This document shows, piece by piece, positions 33,234 to 45,558 of a DNA stretch of 64,000 bases (position 1 is its first letter; every line of letters begins with the position of its first letter). Both the position numbers and the translations under genes were made by a program. Origin of the DNA: Lantana camara (taxonomy: Eukaryota; Streptophyta; Magnoliopsida; Lamiales; Verbenaceae); contig CM074858.1 in the NCBI GenBank assembly GCA_037501455.1, forward strand, positions 14,496,501-14,560,500, read 5' to 3'. Below the pieces are notes generated by a model. That model was given only the letters and a program-made list of their open reading frames with translations, searched no databases and had not been told where the DNA came from.

Positions 33234-33251
33234 TTCTAAGGGGGGAAGAGT
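33234..33251 (+). other. Polypurine tract of the Tekay-like element
   Basis: AAGGGGGGAAGAG directly before the 3' LTR. Confidence 0.85.
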
Positions 33252-35751
33252 TGTAACGCCCCAAATTCCAGAAGTTCAGGTAAGCACGCCACGTGCGGGT
33301 CTTCGGGAGTTAGGGGTTTAAGTTTATATATTTACTTGCTTATTATGATTTCATTATATTATTGTGTGCCTTATACATTCCTATGTATTTATATGAATTG
33401 GTTTTAATGTGAAATTCGTGAATTAAGTGATAATGTGCATAATTTTATTATGTGACATTAATGGATCATTTCATGAAATTTATGGACTTAATTGCATAGC
33501 ATGGTTTAGAGTTAAATGATCTTGGGTGAAGAGATGATACTTGATTGTATTCATTTAAATGCATGAGGGACTAATATGCAATTAGGTTGGTATTAGAGCT
33601 TGTAGTGGATGATATAATATATCATATATGCATTCATCCCCCTCACTCTCATACATTACATTACATACAAGAGAATTTCACACACACACACACACCAAGA
33701 ATCAGTTTTTACACCTCAAGAGAAGGAGAAGAATTCACCTCTTAATCCAAGCTATAATTGAAGAACTTTGGAGCTAAGAACATCAACATCATCACATCTT
33801 CACCTCATCATTTCTTTTCCTTCATTTCAAGGTATATATGGAAGCATTGCTTGAGCTCTTGATTATTTGGTTGAGTAGGGTTTGATGATTGATTGATGCT
33901 TTCATGGTTTTTCTTGGCTAGAAGCATGTTTGGGTCTTTTTCCCTTCATTTCTTGCATAAAACATGAAGTTATGTGAAGGTTGGGAAGCATGTATTTTTT
34001 TGGGGTTTTCATGAGAAATTCTTGATGCTTTGATGTTATCTCTTGGTTGAATTGATGAATATTTGAAGTATGATGCATATAGGAGGTGTTTCAACAATTG
34101 TTATGGTTGGAGTTTGGAATTTATTTGGTTTGGAGTTGGTTTTGCATGGAAACCCCTGATTTCTCCCCTGTTTTTCTGTCACGCACAGATGACACGGGCG
34201 TGTCATCTTTGCTTTGTGTTGGGTGACACGGGGGTGCATGCTGTTGGGTTTTGTTTTCCTATACCGTGACACGGGGGTATCACGGTTTGCCTTGTTTTTG
34301 TGACACGGGCGTGTCACCTTCCCTTTCATGCATGGTCCGCTGTACCGTGACACGGGGGTGTCACGGCTTAGTGTATCTTTGTGACACGGGCGTTTCACCC
34401 TCTGTTTTCATGCATAGTGTTTTGCGTGCATGGTTGTACGTGTATGCATTATATACTTAGTTTATTGACAATCATGCTCCTATTTGACATTCATTAAATC
34501 GTTATCGCATAACATATTGGTGCATGACGTTGCCGTTCATCATAATTGGTTCTTTCGAGTCGAGTCTTATTTCACGCTTGTCCTTGTTGCACAGATCACG
34601 GTCCCGGTTTCGAGGAGCCCGCTCAGTAGGGTGCTCTCTTGCTTCCTCTTTAGGTGTTGGTTAAGGTGAGGTTTAAATTCTAGATATATAGAACCCTTAC
34701 AACCCTTATGTGATATTCGGCCAAAACGTATCTATATGTCTATAGTTTTTGAACCTTATGATTTTCAAATGATTTCACGAAAAATTGATTGATTAATTGA
34801 CGGATTGATTGTTTTGGCGAGTAACTATTGTTCACGTTGGGCCCGAGGGTAGTGTATTGAGCCAACCAGGAAAGCAAGGGCTGACGGGTAACTCTTGCAT
34901 TATCCTCACCATTGTGGGATCACCTCTGAATCCACCAGGAGGTTTGGTGGAGGAAGAAATCCCGTACGTGGGAGTCATGTTCCCGACGTACACCATGATT
35001 GGATGGTTGGGTCTTGCAAGCCCGCCATCACCCGGAGGAAGAAGGATTTATTGATTGAAATTGCTAATTGTGCACTGAACTGTTTGTGTGATCACCTAAT
35101 TCAGTAATTAAATTGAAATATTGTACACTATCGGAGAAAGGTTGGAGATTTGTCCCCACTCGCCGGGCCACTGATTGCTTGAATTGATTGTTAACTGTAA
35201 ATTGAATTGTTATAATCTCGGGCGGGGAAATTCTTGTTATTTAAACTTATTTTGTTTTCTTTCTAAAATCTTACCCGAGGTTATAAATTGCATGGTAATT
35301 GCGCATATACTTATTTATACCCCTCCCTCAGTCCGTGTTGGACTGACACCTCAACCTTTCAGTTTTGCAGGTTCGTGCTAGGCGGGAATTAGAGTCTCGT
35401 GTCTTTTATTCGGGTCTAGCACTATACCTTCATACTTTGTACATGTGTTGATAATAATTACCTTTGTAGTATATCTTGAATTATGTTCGGGATTGATTTT
35501 GTATGGATATGATTTGTCGGTACCTATAAGTAACTATGTAAATATGGTATCTATATGTATTGAATGCTTTTGCTTCCGCTATTTTATTGCTCTGAGTTGT
35601 TTTGGTTTTAATTGAGGGTACCCGCCTAGCTGTCGTTTTTTTTATTGTCTCCCGTTCGCTATAGTTTCGGTTCATGTATGAATTGCCCGTTTCATATGTG
35701 GATTGAGCCTATAGTGCGGGGGATGTGGCGCCTAGCGTTCCGGGTGCTACA
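33252..35751 (+). repeat. 3' LTR of the Tekay-like element
   Basis: 2,500 bp, the same length as the 5' LTR with no indel found. About 26 substitutions, mostly transitions. Only two fall in the first 930 bp; the rest lie downstream, starting in the palindrome array. Confidence 0.95.
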
Positions 35752-35756
35752 GGTCC

Positions 35757-36019
35757 AATCCGGTTTTAAAAACACTGGGGGATGGTTAAGTAGCTTTAAA
35801 TTTTTTTGTAATTTGAGAATGATGTAAGAATATTTTTTAATTGTACTTCTATTAATTAACTAATAAAATCATTATACGTTGCATATTAAATATATTATTT
35901 ATTTAAATATTTTTAATAATTAAATTATTAAATAAAATTATTTAAAATATAATTTTTTTAATTTTAATTAAATATTACAATGTGACCCAAATTGGCATTT
36001 AATTTTTAAAGGATAATCC
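35757..36019. other. AT-rich spacer between two retroelements
   Basis: No gene is seen; AT-rich, with a CCGGTT remnant at its start that continues the sequence found left of 25992. Confidence 0.6.
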
Positions 36020-37220
36020 TGTTGGGAAGCAAACTCATCCCACATCGAAAGATTGGAGAAAGTTTGTCCAATATATAAGTGTTCACCTAACTCCATTAGT
36101 ATGAGGTCTTTTGGGATATACTCTAAAACAAATCCGTGCGGGGTTGGCCCAAAGCGGACAATATCTTACTAATGCACTATGACCAATAATGAGCATATCA
36201 TCAACATCAGAGAATTTCTGAATAAATACGCAATGGTCAGCAAAGGAGAATTTTTGAATAAATACGCAATGGTCAGCAAAGGAGTAGCCGCGGTGCAAGA
36301 TGGTTGACAGATCAAATGAATTGACCCTAAAGGGGAGGTCACAAGTGGTGTGGTCTTGGTTTGAGGGGAGGATTGTTGGGAAGCAAACTCATCCCACATT
36401 GGAAGATTGGGGGAAATCCGTCCAATATATAAGTGTTCACTTAACTCCATTAGTATGAGGCCTTTTGGAGGATGCCTAAAAATAAATTCGTGTGGGCTTG
36501 GCGCAAAGCGGATAATATCATATTAATGCGGAGTTAGCGTGAAGGTGCATGTGGTCCTAACAAGTGGTATCAGAGCCCAGGTTCGGGGCTTGTCAGAGTG
36601 GTGGACTGCGTGTTATGTGAAGTTCCCGATGTGATAACAAGACCGGAGACCTACCGGGGTGTATTGTGTCGAAAGTCTTCCTGGCAAGTGTTGGTCAGGC
36701 AGCGGGTCCCATTGGGTGATAACGGCGGTACAAGATGTTTGGCAGGTGGAGTGACCTATGTTTGGCAGGTCAGGAGATGTGACCTAGCAATTGGAGATCT
36801 AAAAGATGTTTGGCAGGCGAAGTGACCTATGTTTGGCAGGTCAGGTAATGTGACCTAGCAATTGGAGATCTGCGGTTGATACCTTGTGTCGAAAGTCCCC
36901 TTGACATTAAGGAGCTCAGGCGGCGTATCCCGTAAAGGTGTGTAGCGGCGGTACAAGATGGTTGACGGATCAAATGACTTGACCTTGAAAGGGAGGTCAT
37001 AAGTAGTGTGGTCTTGGTTTGAGGGGAGGATTGTTGGAAAGCAAACCCATCCCACATCGGAAGATTGGAGAAAGTTTGTTCAATATATAAGTGTTCACCT
37101 AACTCCATTAGTATGAGGCCTTTGGGGATATGCCCAAAAACAAATCTGTGCGGGTTTGGCCTAAAGCAGACAATATCATACTAATGCGGAGTTGCGGTGA
37201 AGGTGCGCGCAGTCCCAACA
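36020..37220 (+). mobile_element. TRIM element with three LTR copies
   Basis: LTR copies start with TGTTGGGAAGC at 36020 (truncated near 36176) and 36374 (to 36562, 189 bp), and with TGTTGGAAAGC at 37032 (to 37220, 189 bp). A tRNA-Met primer site (TGGTATCAGAGC, 36565-36576) follows the second copy, and a GAGGGGAGGA purine tract precedes the second and third. Flanks AATCC and ACTCC could be a one-mismatch 5-bp duplication. There is no coding capacity. Such LTR-internal-LTR-internal-LTR chains arise by unequal recombination. Internal direct repeats: 36 bp around 36219-36285 and a 71-bp unit at 36734 and 36805. Confidence 0.85.
36565..36576 (+). other. Primer-binding site of the TRIM (initiator tRNA-Met)
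   Basis: TGGTATCAGAGC two bases after the second LTR copy. Confidence 0.85.
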
Positions 37221-37225
37221 ACTCC

Positions 37226-39354
37226 TACATATACAAATATAAAAAATAAATTAATACTCACATATGATGCAAGAAAAACACTTTCAAATGTATTCTTTTA
37301 TAGCGTTGTGTCATGTTGTTGTTGAGCATCGTGTTAGACGTTTTTCATTTGTTAAATTTAAATACTAATTTGTATTGTATCATATTTGTGTTCGTACATC
37401 ATAAACACTCACTTATATACAAAAATTCATAAGATAAATTATAAAATTAACATGAAAAATTAAATTATAATTTGTATTTTGTTTTTAATTGAATATGTAT
37501 ACTTAATTTAGTTAGTAAAATTGCTCATGTTTTCTTTTAGTTAAATGAGTTAATTTACATAAATATGTATTTTAAAGGAATTTAATACTTTATAATAAAT
37601 ATATAGTGTTTACAACATTTGAATTAAGTTTAAAATATGAAAACTTGTAGTTTGTACCAAACGGTCAAAATTACAAATTGTCCTCACTAAATTAAAAAAA
37701 TCACAAATTCACTTAAATCAACTCAAATTCAACTAAACTAGTTCAATATTGAAAGTTTTACTAATTATATATTGATGGAGTTCCACCCCCTAAAAAACAC
37801 GTTGTCAACTCACAAACAAAGGAAGCGAACTGATTTGTGGAGCTCACTGGTATGTGAGCTCCTAAAGAGTCATAGATAGTTTGGTAGTAGTATGGATTCC
37901 CTTAACGTCGAACTTCAAGAGTTGCTAGAAGTGGGAATGCTAAAAGAGAACCCCGTAGAGGAAAGGATTTATGGAGAGACGAAACTTACCCTAGACGAAC
38001 TCTCTTAGTATAAAGAAGGTCCTAGGGTAACATACAATTTAAAGAATACACGAGGAAAAAAAAGAGGCGTAGAGTAGATTCGGCGATGAGTTATCATGTA
38101 TATATACGAGGGAAATATTTATATTTATATAGAATTTTTAGGATATATTAAAAATGAAGGTTTGTAATAATAGTTATTAGCAAGTAACTTGGTTATTGAC
38201 GATACATTGCTTGTACATGTTGTCCGTCATCAATCGAAGAAAGGTACTTTGAGCCCTTAGGAAGCCATCAGCATGGTTGCAATCACTTGTTGCGAGATAG
38301 TGGTTACGCCGACCATAAACACTTTTGTCTAGTAACTTAGACCCCTTTTTAGGTCAATGAGTGATCCGTTTAGTTTGATGTGTACCAGGGGTGTAGATTT
38401 GGTGTTTGCCATTCTTTGGGTTTTCATGGGTTGCAGTCTTTTTATTGGACATTTTTGCTTGCTTGTGTTATTTGATCGTTGGATCATGATTCTCTACGTG
38501 TACGCTTATTTTCCCACTTCATTTAATATATGAGGTGGTGTCCTCCGTCTAACGCCGAGGATTCAGTCAGTTTTTATTTTTTTTTAAAAAAAGTAACTTA
38601 TATTTATATAAAAAATAATTTAATTTGTACATGATCTTAAATTCATAATTTATTTCACTAATTTAAATAATTAAAAAATTAGATAATTTAATAATAAACT
38701 CCGCACAAATTAATTATATTTTCTGATTAATTTCTAATCACTATTAATTAATTCTTAATTTATATACCACAATATTATTAGTAAAATAAAAATGTAATAC
38801 ATATTAATAAAATATATTGTTAAAAAATTATTCCATAATTACTGATTTATTAATTATAACATAAAATTAATAATATGTAGTAATTATTTTCTAAGTTATA
38901 TATAAGCTTCCTCAAAACTTTCTAACTTTATTAAACGATTTCCTCTTTGGCTACTATATATATCTCTCTCTCAACCACCAATATGGTGGTCGGTAGCACT
39001 TCATCCAATCGCCTTTATTTTCAATTAACTTTCACTTTTGTCGTTTTTCGATCACTCTCTTAACATCAATGTCACCACATATCACTATATTTGAATATCT
39101 TCATAATTTATTAATGAATTTTTTCTTAAACATAATTATTTATACGTTTAGAATGACAGTATGTTTCGTTTGATAATAGAAAATTTGTTCTTGGAGATTT
39201 ATATCATAAACTCCTATTTATAACTTAAGAGTTTCACCTTAACTAGTCATCGAGTCTATCCAGACTTCTTATTCTTGTTAAGCTGCTCAATCCCAACATC
39301 ACCCGAAACAGGGCTCGCTGGATTCCTCTAGAAGTGTCGAACTTTCCATATAGA
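37226..39354. other. AT-rich intergenic DNA, no gene supported
   Basis: Mostly AT-rich unique sequence. A more balanced stretch at 37780-38580 ends in a T/A run and contains a 39-codon frame (MDSLNVELQELLEVG, about 37892) with no recognised family; it could be a LINE 3' remnant or a degraded gene, but neither is demonstrable by eye. Confidence 0.5.
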
Positions 39355-40103
39355 GGGAGTGTTTGCAAACTCTAAAAATAAGCACTTATCTCATAAGTGC
39401 TTATTTTTAGTCGTTTTGGAGTGTTTGGAATAACGACTTCTGCTTATTTTTAGCAGAAATAAGCCAGAATCCAGAAGCATGCCTTGCTTATAGATTATAC
39501 GGTTAATTAAAATTCTATTTGACAATAATATCCTCATAAAATATTAGTATTTCTGATTTGACCTTTTACTTACGTATACAACTCTATAATTCATATATTT
39601 CTTGCATCTTTTCTGTTTCAACTCAATAATATCTTTTTCTAGTTTGTATAATATTATTTAATAGATACATTCATATATTAAATTATGGTTATACAAATAT
39701 AATAATTTATATTAAAGTATTTATAATATAATAGGTATTTTATATTTTTATAAAATGATCTATTTAATATGTTATTATTTATAAATGGAATATAAATATT
39801 ATAAATGGAGGAATATATAAAATAATTCAATGTTTGATTAATTATAAATAAATTTATATAAATTTATAATAATTTTTATATTAATATAATAGTTAAAAAT
39901 AATTTAAAATACGTCTGGGGTAAATTAGTAACTTAATAACAGTTAAAAGTGATTATCAACTTTTCTCTGCAAACACTCAACTGATTATTTTTCTGCTTAT
40001 CACTTTTTTTTCCAAACACTCACCGCTTTTACTACTGCAAATTTTTGCAACTTTCACTTCTACTTCTGTTTCTGCTAATGCAGTAGAGTTTGCAAACACC
40101 CCC
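39355..40103. mobile_element. Non-autonomous DNA transposon (hAT or PIF type uncertain), 749 bp
   Basis: Terminal inverted repeats GGGAGTGTTTGCAAACTCT and its complement ending AGAGTTTGCAAACACCCCC. Both flanks read AGA, possibly a 3-bp duplication. Subterminal regions contain AATAAGCACTTAT/AAGTGCTTATT inverted motifs. No coding sequence. Confidence 0.6.
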
Positions 40104-40257
40104 AGAATATTTCTGTACCGACTAACATTATCGAGCTGGGCTCCTCATTCCTTTAGGTTTAACCGTTGAACCCCAACAATCATAGTCTTTTGTTTGTATT
40201 CTGTCGTTAATTACAATTAAAATAAGGGTGATTTACATTTAACTATCCTGCATTTAC

Positions 40258-40588
40258 ACCTAATTACAACGTAATCCGTTATTATTAAAAAATTATATTT
40301 TAATCCCTATAAATCTTTTTTGGACCAAGATCCCTTAACAGAATTTGTAAAAGTATACTTATACCCCTAACGATTTTATGAGTGTTACACTGAATATATG
40401 ATCAAAATTACAAAATCACCCCTAAATTTTACAAATATAAACAAAACGATCCCCACAAATTATGAATTTAACAACAAATCAGGGGTATTTTTGGAATGAC
40501 ATAACGGAACCCTAGGGACCACAAACGGTTCTCAAAGTTAGGGATAAAATGTAATTTCTCAATAATAATGGATTATGTTGTAATTAGG
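40258..40588. repeat. Hairpin repeat, MITE-like remnant
   Basis: A segment of about 49 bp starting ACCTAATTACAACGTAATCC (40258-40306) recurs inverted at 40541-40588 with few mismatches. Termini and target duplication were not identified. Confidence 0.6.
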
Positions 40589-41097
40589 ACTACGTTCAAC
40601 TTTTTAAACAAAACTTTGGCGTGATTTCTAAGGGCAAATCTATTCAAATCATACATCAAATGAGTTAATATTATACATCAAATCGAAGTTGTCGATGCAA
40701 GGAATACAATGGTTGTAGCACCCGGAACGCTAGGTAGCCACATCCCCCGCACTATAGCTCAATTCACATATGAAATGGACAATCCATACATGAACCAAAG
40801 CTATAGCGAACGGCAGACAATAAAAAAAATGATAATAGCTAGGCAGGACTAACCCCAATCCATTCATAATAATAAGAGCGGAAGCATGAAATTTCATTAT
40901 CAATTACCAAGTATCCAAAAGCATGCGATCTTCTAAATATACATATCAATACATTATCATCTCCAAAATTCCATAAACATGCTAATACTTCATAGACATC
41001 AACAACATATATGTCAATATCATGAAAGTAACAAAATGAGGTGTAGTGTGCTAGACTCAAATTAAAGGCAAGACTCGACTCTAATTCCAGCGTAGCA

Positions 41098-41165
41098 CGC
41101 ACCTGCAAAACCTGAAAGGTGGAGGCGTCAGTCTACAAAAGACTGAGTGAGGGGTATATAAATAT
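41098..41165 (-). promoter_or_regulatory. Predicted core promoter and hairpin, family C LTR
   Basis: On the minus strand TTATATTTATATACCCCTC is followed by a stem-loop with arms CAGTCT and AGACTG, then TTTTGCAGG. The stem differs from family A (CAGTCC/GGACTG) by a paired change that keeps it base-paired. Confidence 0.5.
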
Positions 41166-42070
41166 AAACACACATACATGCAAGTTATAATCTCGGGTAA
41201 TGTGTTGTGAAAGTAACAGTATGATTCAAGAATTAAGATATAATATATCGCCCGAGGTTACAACTATCAATTTTAACATTTATTATAGTTTCAATCAATC
41301 AGTGGCCTGACGAGTGAGGGCAAGTCTCCAACCTTTACTCCGACAGTGAACAATCATGAAAATCAAGTTTCAATTCAATGGTGATCATGCAATTATTACA
41401 GTGCACAATTAGCAATTTCATGAACCCTTCTTCCTCTGGGTGATCGTGGGTTTGCAAGGCCCAACCATCCAATCATGGTGTACGTCGGGAACATGACTCC
41501 CACGCACGGGATTCCTTCCTCCACCAAACCTCCTGGTGGATTCAGGGTCATCCCAAAATAGTGAGGATAGTGCAAGAGTTACCCGTCAGCCCTTGCTTTC
41601 CCAGTTGACTCAATACACTACCCTTGGGCCCACAGTGCAATACAATTTACTCGCCAAAACGGTCATTTCGGTACAATCAATTGAGGTTTGAAAGAACTTA
41701 CAGATATATATACATTTTGGCCAAAAAGTTCACATAGGGGTTATAAGGGTTCTATTTATCTAGAAATTAAACCTCACCCGTGTGAACAAAACAAACAAGG
41801 ATACACCTCACGGGGCCTGCTCCTCGTTACCAGGAAGCTGGTCTATGCAAGAAAGACAACTGTCCGTGAGACACGACTCAAATGAACCAATTAGGACGAA
41901 TGGCTTAACCATGAACAATATGACATGCGTTGACAATTTATGGAATGATATGATCATAATCATGCATAAATGAGCATATACGAGCATGTATCGATCAATT
42001 AAAAGTTTAGGAAAAAAGAATTGGAAATTCTCAAATTCATGCAGAAAGTTTCTGCCATAATCATAGACTT

Positions 42071-42295
42071 AGGAACGGCCTTTCCGGCCTGCAGTTCAAA
42101 ATGGGAACGGCCGTTTCCAGCTCCCCGATTCAATCCCACGCGTCTGTAAGTTTTTGGAAATTTTGGGGGGTTGGGAACGGCCGTTCCGGCTAGTAGTTCA
42201 AAATGGGAACGAACCTTCCCAGCCTCGCGCCAGCTTTTCAAAATGGATGGGAACGGCCATTCCCAGAATGAACTGGGACCGGAAGGGCCGTTCCC
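42071..42295 (-). repeat. Paired GGGAACGG/CCGTTCCC palindromes, family C solo LTR
   Basis: Palindromes of the form GGGAACGGCCGTTCCC start at 42071, 42103, 42173, 42205, 42249 and 42280. They form three pairs 32, 32 and 31 bp apart, some with mismatches. The array occupies the same place in the LTR as the GTGACAC array of family A but shares no sequence with it. Confidence 0.9.
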
Positions 42296-43266
42296 GCTAC
42301 TCAGCAGAGGCAGAAAACAGAGCAGAACAGAGGAGTTCGAACCAAATTCCACAAACCATCAAACATCCATAATTCAATCTCCAAATGATATAAATCATGC
42401 AATACACACTCTAGCATGCTTATAGATCAATAAAATCCAATAAAACACATTATCCAAGCTTTGATAAACAAGAATCATCAATATCAAACCCATAACTCAA
42501 CTTAGCATCCAAGTTTATAAACTTCAAGAATTCAAACATAAATTCAAGCTATCATCAATTATTCATATCTCCAACAACTAAAACACAATTTACCAACTTC
42601 ATATCATAACCCTAGCTACCTTTCATGATTCAAGAATTCCTCAAAATCTCCATGTATACCTCAAATAAGAAAAGAGAAGGAAAGAGATGAAGATATGATG
42701 ATGATGATGCTCCAAGATCCACAAATCCTCCAAAAATTATAGCTAGAAATGATGAAATCCTTTCTCTCCACTTGGGGTTTTGATTAATAGAAAAATGGAA
42801 GCAAAGGAGCAAGTGTCGTATGTCTTGTATGTATGAAGGAAATGAGAAGAGATGCATCACGTAATTGATGTAATAAAAAGGGAATGAGATGCTCTATTTG
42901 CTATTAAATCCTCCACAATTCCTAAGTCATGTAATTGAGTCCAATCTCATAATAATTTATCAATTTGATCCAATGCAATATTCATGCAATTAAGTCCTCA
43001 ACTTTAAGAAATGATCAAATAAGGACATATAAGAAATTAAGTCATGTTCGGAAATTAATTCATGTTTCATTCAAATTCAATTTATACCATAAGTACCAAT
43101 TTGATATGAATTTTATAAAAACACTTGAAATATAATTTTATAAAATTATGTCATGAAATGTAGAAATTTAAATAATTGAACAAGTAAAAATAAATAAATT
43201 CTAACTCTCAAAACTCACACGTGGCGTACTTACCTGAAAGGCTGCAAGCTGGGGCGTTACAATGGT

Positions 43267-44525
43267 GGCCTTGAAACCAAAATCCGACAATTAGCGAAAG
43301 AGAAATTACCGGTCAAATATGGTGCACGGAAGGCAGAGCTTTGCAGGCGAATTCCGGGGGCTTTCGGCGACCAATAGGATCAAATGAGGCATGAGTTTTG
43401 TTCATCTTGAAGAGAGGAACACGATGGTGGTGGTCTTGACTCACCTGGAGCTTCGTAAGATGTTGAGGAAGACCTCCGAACTGAGGGTTGAGTCAGTAGA
43501 AGGGACAAATTTGTCTCCCCGAAAGAAGAATAGACCCGCAATCTAGCCGATTGATCCCCTTGATCATATAACTGGGACCTTGTACTGTGCCATAATAGCA
43601 CTCTGAGCGGAGGGGACAACCCTAACTATACCAAAAGTGGCATAGCTAAAGACCCCCCTCTGTCTTATTTATCTCTCTTTGTCCTGCAAGGTGATCCAGA
43701 GTCTTCTTTTGAGCTTTGTTCCTGGTCCCCGAACATTGCTGTGACTTGTCTCATACATAAGTTTAAACGAGATGAAGGAATTTTCGAAGCGAACCCTTCT
43801 AGGTCATCATGACAGTGGGGAAATCGATAGTCAAAGTTCATTTTGTCTTGGGTCGAACGAAATATATATTCCAAGGATATTCCGCTGAAAATATCCAAAA
43901 GGGGAAAAGTGATACGTTTTACAAAAGTTAGGGGGAAAATCACAAAAATTTAAAATTTAAGGGGAAAATTACAAAACGTGCCAAAAGATAAGGGATTGCC
44001 GCAACTTTCCAATAAAATAAATAGGGAAAAATGCCATGAAGAACACCCAGGTCGGTATTCCATTCGGTGCAAATTTTTTTAAAGAAATGAATGGTAAATA
44101 TATTATATGTATTAGTCATCAAACAAGAGATAATTGGGGTTTTAACCTAAGGGTCATAATTAATAACTTCCTCTCAATTAAAAATATTTTAGTTTACTTT
44201 TTTATGTGAAAAATATCAATATTAATTTTCTAATTTAAATTTATAATTAAATTTCACTCTTCATTTACCTAAATTGACTGCAATACCCTTAATTATTTAT
44301 TTTTTCTTTTTCTTATTCTTTGTCTTTCCTTTTCGTATTTTAATTTTAAATTTGAGTACTTTAACTTTTATGGATAATACTTTATTTTTAAATTTGAATT
44401 TTTTAATATTTATGAACAACACTTCAATTATAAATTTACGTACTTTAACTTTTATAAATAATAATCTAATTTAAAATATAAGTACTTTAATTTTACGAAC
44501 AATACTATTTAATAAGAGAAGACCC
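43267..44525. other. Unassigned DNA between the solo LTR and the Tat element
   Basis: Short minus-strand open frames (for example 43380-43619 and 43665-43943) show no recognised domain. 44140-44520 is very AT-rich. No gene is called. Confidence 0.5.
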
Positions 44526-45451
44526 TGATGAGGCCAAATTACGCTCAGATCAGCACCGCACATATGTCGCGATCTGAAAGACCCTGGGCTCTAACGCTCG
44601 CGGTAATAGGCCCGTGGAATTGACCCGGCCCATTCCCTCATCACTTATCCGATCCGGACTTGCGCGCCTCGGCACAAGTCACGAGCGCGGGACCCATCCA
44701 CTAACCCCTCCGAACGCTCGCATTTCGGTTCCAAGGGACGCTCCGTATTCGGACTCCCCCTCCTCTACAACAAGGATCCCAGCTATCATTACGGTCGGGT
44801 TCACACACGCTCCACGCTTGGGCCCATAGCGTTCATGGGCACCCGCCAGGGGAGCCTCCCTTGAGCTCACCCAACGCTCGGACTCACCGCCAAAGGGTCC
44901 TATTCTACCCAAGAGCCAACCCCACCGTAGCAGAGTACCCTTCTCGAGGGTACTTTCAGAGGAATGAAAAGCATAGCTAAAATGTCTCCACGCTATCCGT
45001 TCGCCAACAACCTTTGACACAGTGTAGGTGCGCACCTCGTACCTGACTCTGCCAGCCTGCAGGACCATCACTTTCACGACATCACATGGTGCCACGTGTC
45101 TAGGGCGACACGGGTTTTGGAACCACACGATCAATTCACCCAAAATACCCCTGCCCCTAACATATAAATATGGGAATTTGTACTCACCTTCCCCAAGTCA
45201 TCTTCTTCCACAAGATTACTCTGCACAAACTGGGCATTTTCCTCTGCATTTCCTTCTTTTCCAGGCACTGCCTTTCACACACTCACCATCGCTGCACCCT
45301 TACTGCACCCTGCTCCTTGGTGTTATCCTAGCTGGAAGAACCCACGCTACAAAGGAAACCCAGTTCCTGAGGCTCTAACGCCTGTGATGGTCTTCCCTCC
45401 CTTGAACAAATCTTAAAGTGTTAGTGTTTTAGTACACTCTAAGTTTCAACA
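44526..45451 (+). repeat. 5' LTR of the Tat element
   Basis: TGATGAGGCC to TTTCAACA, about 926 bp. The 3' end is fixed by the primer site that follows; the 5' end is inferred from a TG near where sequence composition changes, so it may be off. TATAAATA occurs at 45163-45170, a good core promoter about 290 bp before the LTR end. Confidence 0.65.
45163..45170 (+). promoter_or_regulatory. TATA box in the Tat LTR
   Basis: TATAAATA preceded by a GC-richer block and followed by pyrimidine-rich sequence. Confidence 0.5.
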
Positions 45452-45461
45452 CCATCATTTT

Positions 45462-45478
45462 TGGTGCCGTCTGTGGGA
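45462..45478 (+). other. Primer-binding site of the Tat element
   Basis: TGGTGCCGTCTGTGGGA, 10 bp after the LTR. This string is typical of Tat-group elements; which tRNA primes it I cannot verify. Confidence 0.7.
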
Positions 45479-45558
45479 AACCATCATCATCTTCTCTAGA
45501 TCTTCATCTATTTCTTCCTTCTTGAGCTAGTTGAGACATAACACCATTAACTTCAATC

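Larger units (their letters stand above)
25997..35751 (+). mobile_element. Complete Gypsy retrotransposon, Tekay/Del-like (family A)
   Basis: The length is 9,755 bp, with two 2,500-bp LTRs and an exact duplication GGTCC (25992-25996, 35752-35756). Internal parts in order: initiator-Met primer site, gag with zinc knuckle, protease, reverse transcriptase, RNase H, integrase with a C-terminal chromodomain-like end, and polypurine tract. Integrase at the end of pol defines Gypsy, and the chromodomain-like tail points to chromoviruses of the Tekay/Del type. By hand comparison the LTRs differ at about 26 sites (1%), so the insertion is young. Only two coding lesions were found: a stop at 28859-28861 and a 1-bp frameshift near 31062. 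Confidence 0.95.
40714..43261 (-). mobile_element. Solo LTR, 2,548 bp, Tekay/Del-like family C
   Basis: In reverse orientation, TGTAGCACCC to GGGGCGTTACA, with an exact duplication ATGGT (40709-40713, 43262-43266). Ends, promoter block and overall order match family A, but the middle is diverged and carries a different palindrome, GGGAACGGCCGTTCCC. No coding sequence. Internal parts have been lost by LTR-LTR recombination. Confidence 0.92.

Noticed and set aside
25997..35751. An endogenous pararetrovirus or other plant virus copy
   Set aside because: Exact LTRs, target duplications, integrase and chromodomain-like tail show ordinary LTR retrotransposons; no movement or coat protein is seen anywhere.
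36083..37108. Minus-strand frames in the TRIM region
   Set aside because: They cover repeated LTR sequence; TRIMs do not code and the frames are copies of each other.
37892..38010. Short frame MDSLNVELQELLEVG as a gene
   Set aside because: Only 39 codons, no recognisable relative, no promoter or partner features.
43380..44122. Three minus-strand frames as a split gene
   Set aside because: No domain, no splice-consistent joins and low-complexity Ser-rich translation; left as unassigned DNA.
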